A model generated the notes under the pieces. That model saw only the letters and a program-made list of their open reading frames with translations. It had not been told where the DNA came from and ran no database searches. From assembly GCA_016987375.1 (NCBI GenBank), contig PJRA01000509.1, forward strand, positions 670,176 to 689,665: a DNA stretch of 19,490 nt. Direction: 5' to 3'. The stretch's first letter is position 1. Every line of letters starts with the position of its first letter. Shown here one piece after another: positions 18,133 to 19,490 of this stretch. The position numbers and the translations under genes were made by a program. The stretch is from Brachionus koreanus. Its lineage: Eukaryota; Rotifera; Eurotatoria; Ploima; Brachionidae.

Positions 18133-18285
18133 AATGAAAGTCATATATCCTATGTGCGATTGTTAAGGACCAAAAACTTGCATAAAACTATCGAAATCGA
18201 AGACATTGAAGATTTTGAAAACGAAAAAATTTATGGGATAAGTAAAAAATTTAAAATATGTTATCAATTAATGCCGTGTTGTTAA
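18133..18285 (+). pseudogene. Coding-like open frame upstream of and divergent from the BEN gene
   Basis: Between stops at 18130-18132 and 18283-18285 the plus strand reads ESHISYVRLLRTKNLHKTIE and IEDIEDFENEKIYGISKKFK. It has no ATG at its start. Acidic/basic alternation and higher-than-background G+C suggest a real former exon. The style resembles N-terminal parts of invertebrate BEN/transposon-linked proteins, but I do not recognise it with confidence. Confidence 0.25.
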
Positions 18286-18567
18286 TTTAATAGTTATGTT
18301 ATCCTGGTCTAGTAAGTGAAAAATTTTTAAGCAAATGAAAATCAAAAAAAAGGAAAGCAGTAAAATGGTACGAAATAGAATAGGGTTAAATCTTATGTGT
18401 ATTTCTCATTTTTTTTGGATTTGAATAAATTTTTTTTGACATTCTCTGTACTTATTTTTTTTATACTTCTCTCAAAGCTTTTAATCATCTATCAGCATGA
18501 TCCACTCTTCTCTTGTACCATTCACTCACTACATCCTTCTTGGTCTTATTTAGTAAAATTCCGTCTT

Positions 18568-18711
18568 CTAAGAAAATGAGTCATTGAGTGAAAAAGATGA
18601 TGAAAAATCTTGGCTTGTGTTGTACGAGGAAGAAGTTCGCTTTCTTATAGCTGTTGTTCTTTTTTTCATTATTCTTCTAGCTGTATGAGGTCTAGCGTTA
18701 TCTTAAAAGAA
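18568..18711 (-). pseudogene. Degenerate mariner-type transposase fragment (DNARPHTA motif)
   Basis: The minus strand reads DNARPHTARRIMKKRTTAIR from 18702, matching the highly conserved block around the second catalytic Asp of Tc1/mariner transposases. Further on, SSSYNTSQDFSSS sits where the family has the YSPDL-P-D motif, so the third catalytic position appears lost. A stop lies just upstream (codon before DNARPHTA) and the frame ends at 18570-18568. A separate minus-strand frame at 18910-18809 (FELKDGNELKVRKVQGATYF) may belong to the same old element but is not assigned. The element cannot encode active transposase. Confidence 0.65.
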
Positions 18712-18757
18712 ACAAACTAAGCTTTCGATTGACGAAAGAAGGATATTTTTCTTGAAG

Positions 18758-18794
18758 TGAAGTATAAATTCGTTCCGAACGAATTTATACTTCA
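18758..18794. repeat. Perfect 37-bp palindrome with 18-bp arms
   Basis: The left arm TGAAGTATAAATTCGTTC (18758-18775), one central C and the exact reverse complement GAACGAATTTATACTTCA (18777-18794) form a perfect hairpin or cruciform. It lies between the mariner remnant and the unassigned frame at 18809-18910. The extra TTGAAG just left of it repeats part of the arm. It could be two transposon ends joined head to head or a foldback made during transposition. Confidence 0.8.
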
Positions 18795-19356
18795 ACTAGG
18801 CTAATTGTTCAGAATAATGCACAACCGTCCGCGACTAGATCAAAGTATGTTGCCCCTTGTACCTTTCTTACTTTAAGCTCATTTCCATCTTTAAGCTCAA
18901 ACATATTCATGAGTTACTGCTGTTGCTGGTAGGCCTTTTTCCAATAATTACCCAACAGTACCAAAATTTAAAAATTTTCATTTAAAGTTTTCATTTTTTT
19001 AAATATTTTCTAGATTTAAATAAACAGAGTTAGACACAACATTTTGAAGAGCATTCAATTATGTTTATTTAACATATAATATTATTTTAAATTATAGAAT
19101 TATAACGATGCTAAATTCAAAAATATCCAGCCTTTTAAAAAACGCAGAATTTTATAACTCAACATGATATTTCGGACTTTTTCATCAAATAATCAAAAAC
19201 AAAATTTCGTGTTCAATTTTTCTATTTTCATTTGGCAAGTTTTTTTTTCTCGTTGACATTTTTGACATTAATAAAAAACAAAAAAATTCAATATGCATAA
19301 TTTTAGAATATTTAATCATTTGATGTATTTCCTGTTAATCTTTTACCCACTTTAAT
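18795..19356. other. Transposon-derived and AT-rich DNA, no intact gene
   Basis: Up to about 18950 the DNA is GC-richer and carries a short minus-strand frame (ATG at 18910, stop 18811-18809; GNELKVRKVQGATYFDLVAD). From 18960 to 19356 it is AT-rich with no frame or structure I can support. Confidence 0.35.
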
Positions 19357-19490
19357 TACCGTAAACCCTTGCGATATCATGCATGGGATAACTTTTGATT
19401 CTTAGGTTTTAGTGCACGCATAAGCGACCATCCTTCCCATGTTAAAATCGGCCCCCTTAGGATGCGTGCATAAAAATGCAGATTTCATTA
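19357..19490. repeat. GC-richer sequence with inverted repeat, possible transposon end at window edge
   Basis: The sequence from TACCGTAAACCCTTGCGATA onward is abruptly less AT-rich. It contains the 9-bp inverted pair TGCACGCAT (19413-19421) and ATGCGTGCA (19462-19470), enclosing a C-rich segment (ATCGGCCCCCTTAGG). A TACCGTAAA-type start followed by paired GCGTGCAT blocks is reminiscent of terminal regions of DNA transposons that begin TACCGTATTT, but the element would extend beyond the window, so this is tentative. Confidence 0.3.

Noticed and set aside
18397..18579. 60-codon plus-strand frame
   Set aside because: Poly-Phe/Leu from T-rich DNA and antisense overlap with the mariner remnant.

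Overview
The window is eukaryotic: strongly A+T-rich, with split genes whose introns are mostly about 50 bp with GT-AG ends, separated by long AT-rich stretches holding worn DNA transposons and LINE pieces. Animal-specific gene families (Mahogunin/MGRN1 and Mind bomb ubiquitin ligases), a class-A-like GPCR with a large novel ectodomain and a BEN-type protein point to a small invertebrate. A monogonont rotifer of the Brachionus kind is my best guess (inference from style and gene families, not proven).

Layout. 1-115: short tandem repeat. 452-1597 (+): last exon of a Mahogunin-type RING E3 ligase. 1600-4490: repeat-rich DNA with a two-copy ~170-190 bp repeat, a 72-bp mini-transposon and coding-like scraps. 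4498-5385 (-): exons 1-3 of a Mahogunin gene, ending at a phase-0 donor that joins exactly to the exon at 452, except that this exon lies on the opposite strand. 5400-8930: transposon graveyard (LINE 3' coding remnant, Tc1/mariner-type HTH remnant, a 224-bp TA-flanked MITE, two copies of a small foldback repeat). 8934-11207 (+): intronless 757-residue seven-helix receptor. 11330-11954: a 625-bp TTAA-flanked inverted-repeat element. 12220-14956 (+): Mind bomb (MIB) gene, six exons visible, cut in its ankyrin region by a probable LINE 3' end. 16636-18100 (-): BEN-like gene with one in-frame stop. 18130-19490: coding-like scrap, dead mariner transposase, long perfect palindrome and a possible transposon end.

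How they relate. MGRN1 and MIB are both conserved E3 ubiquitin ligases (MIB acts on Notch ligands; Mahogunin on trafficking and receptor signalling) and both are broken here: one by strand inversion of its terminal exon, the other by loss of its later ankyrin repeats and RING fingers. Transposon activity, or mis-assembly at repeats, is the common explanation to test. I see no operon, CRISPR array, rRNA or tRNA gene.
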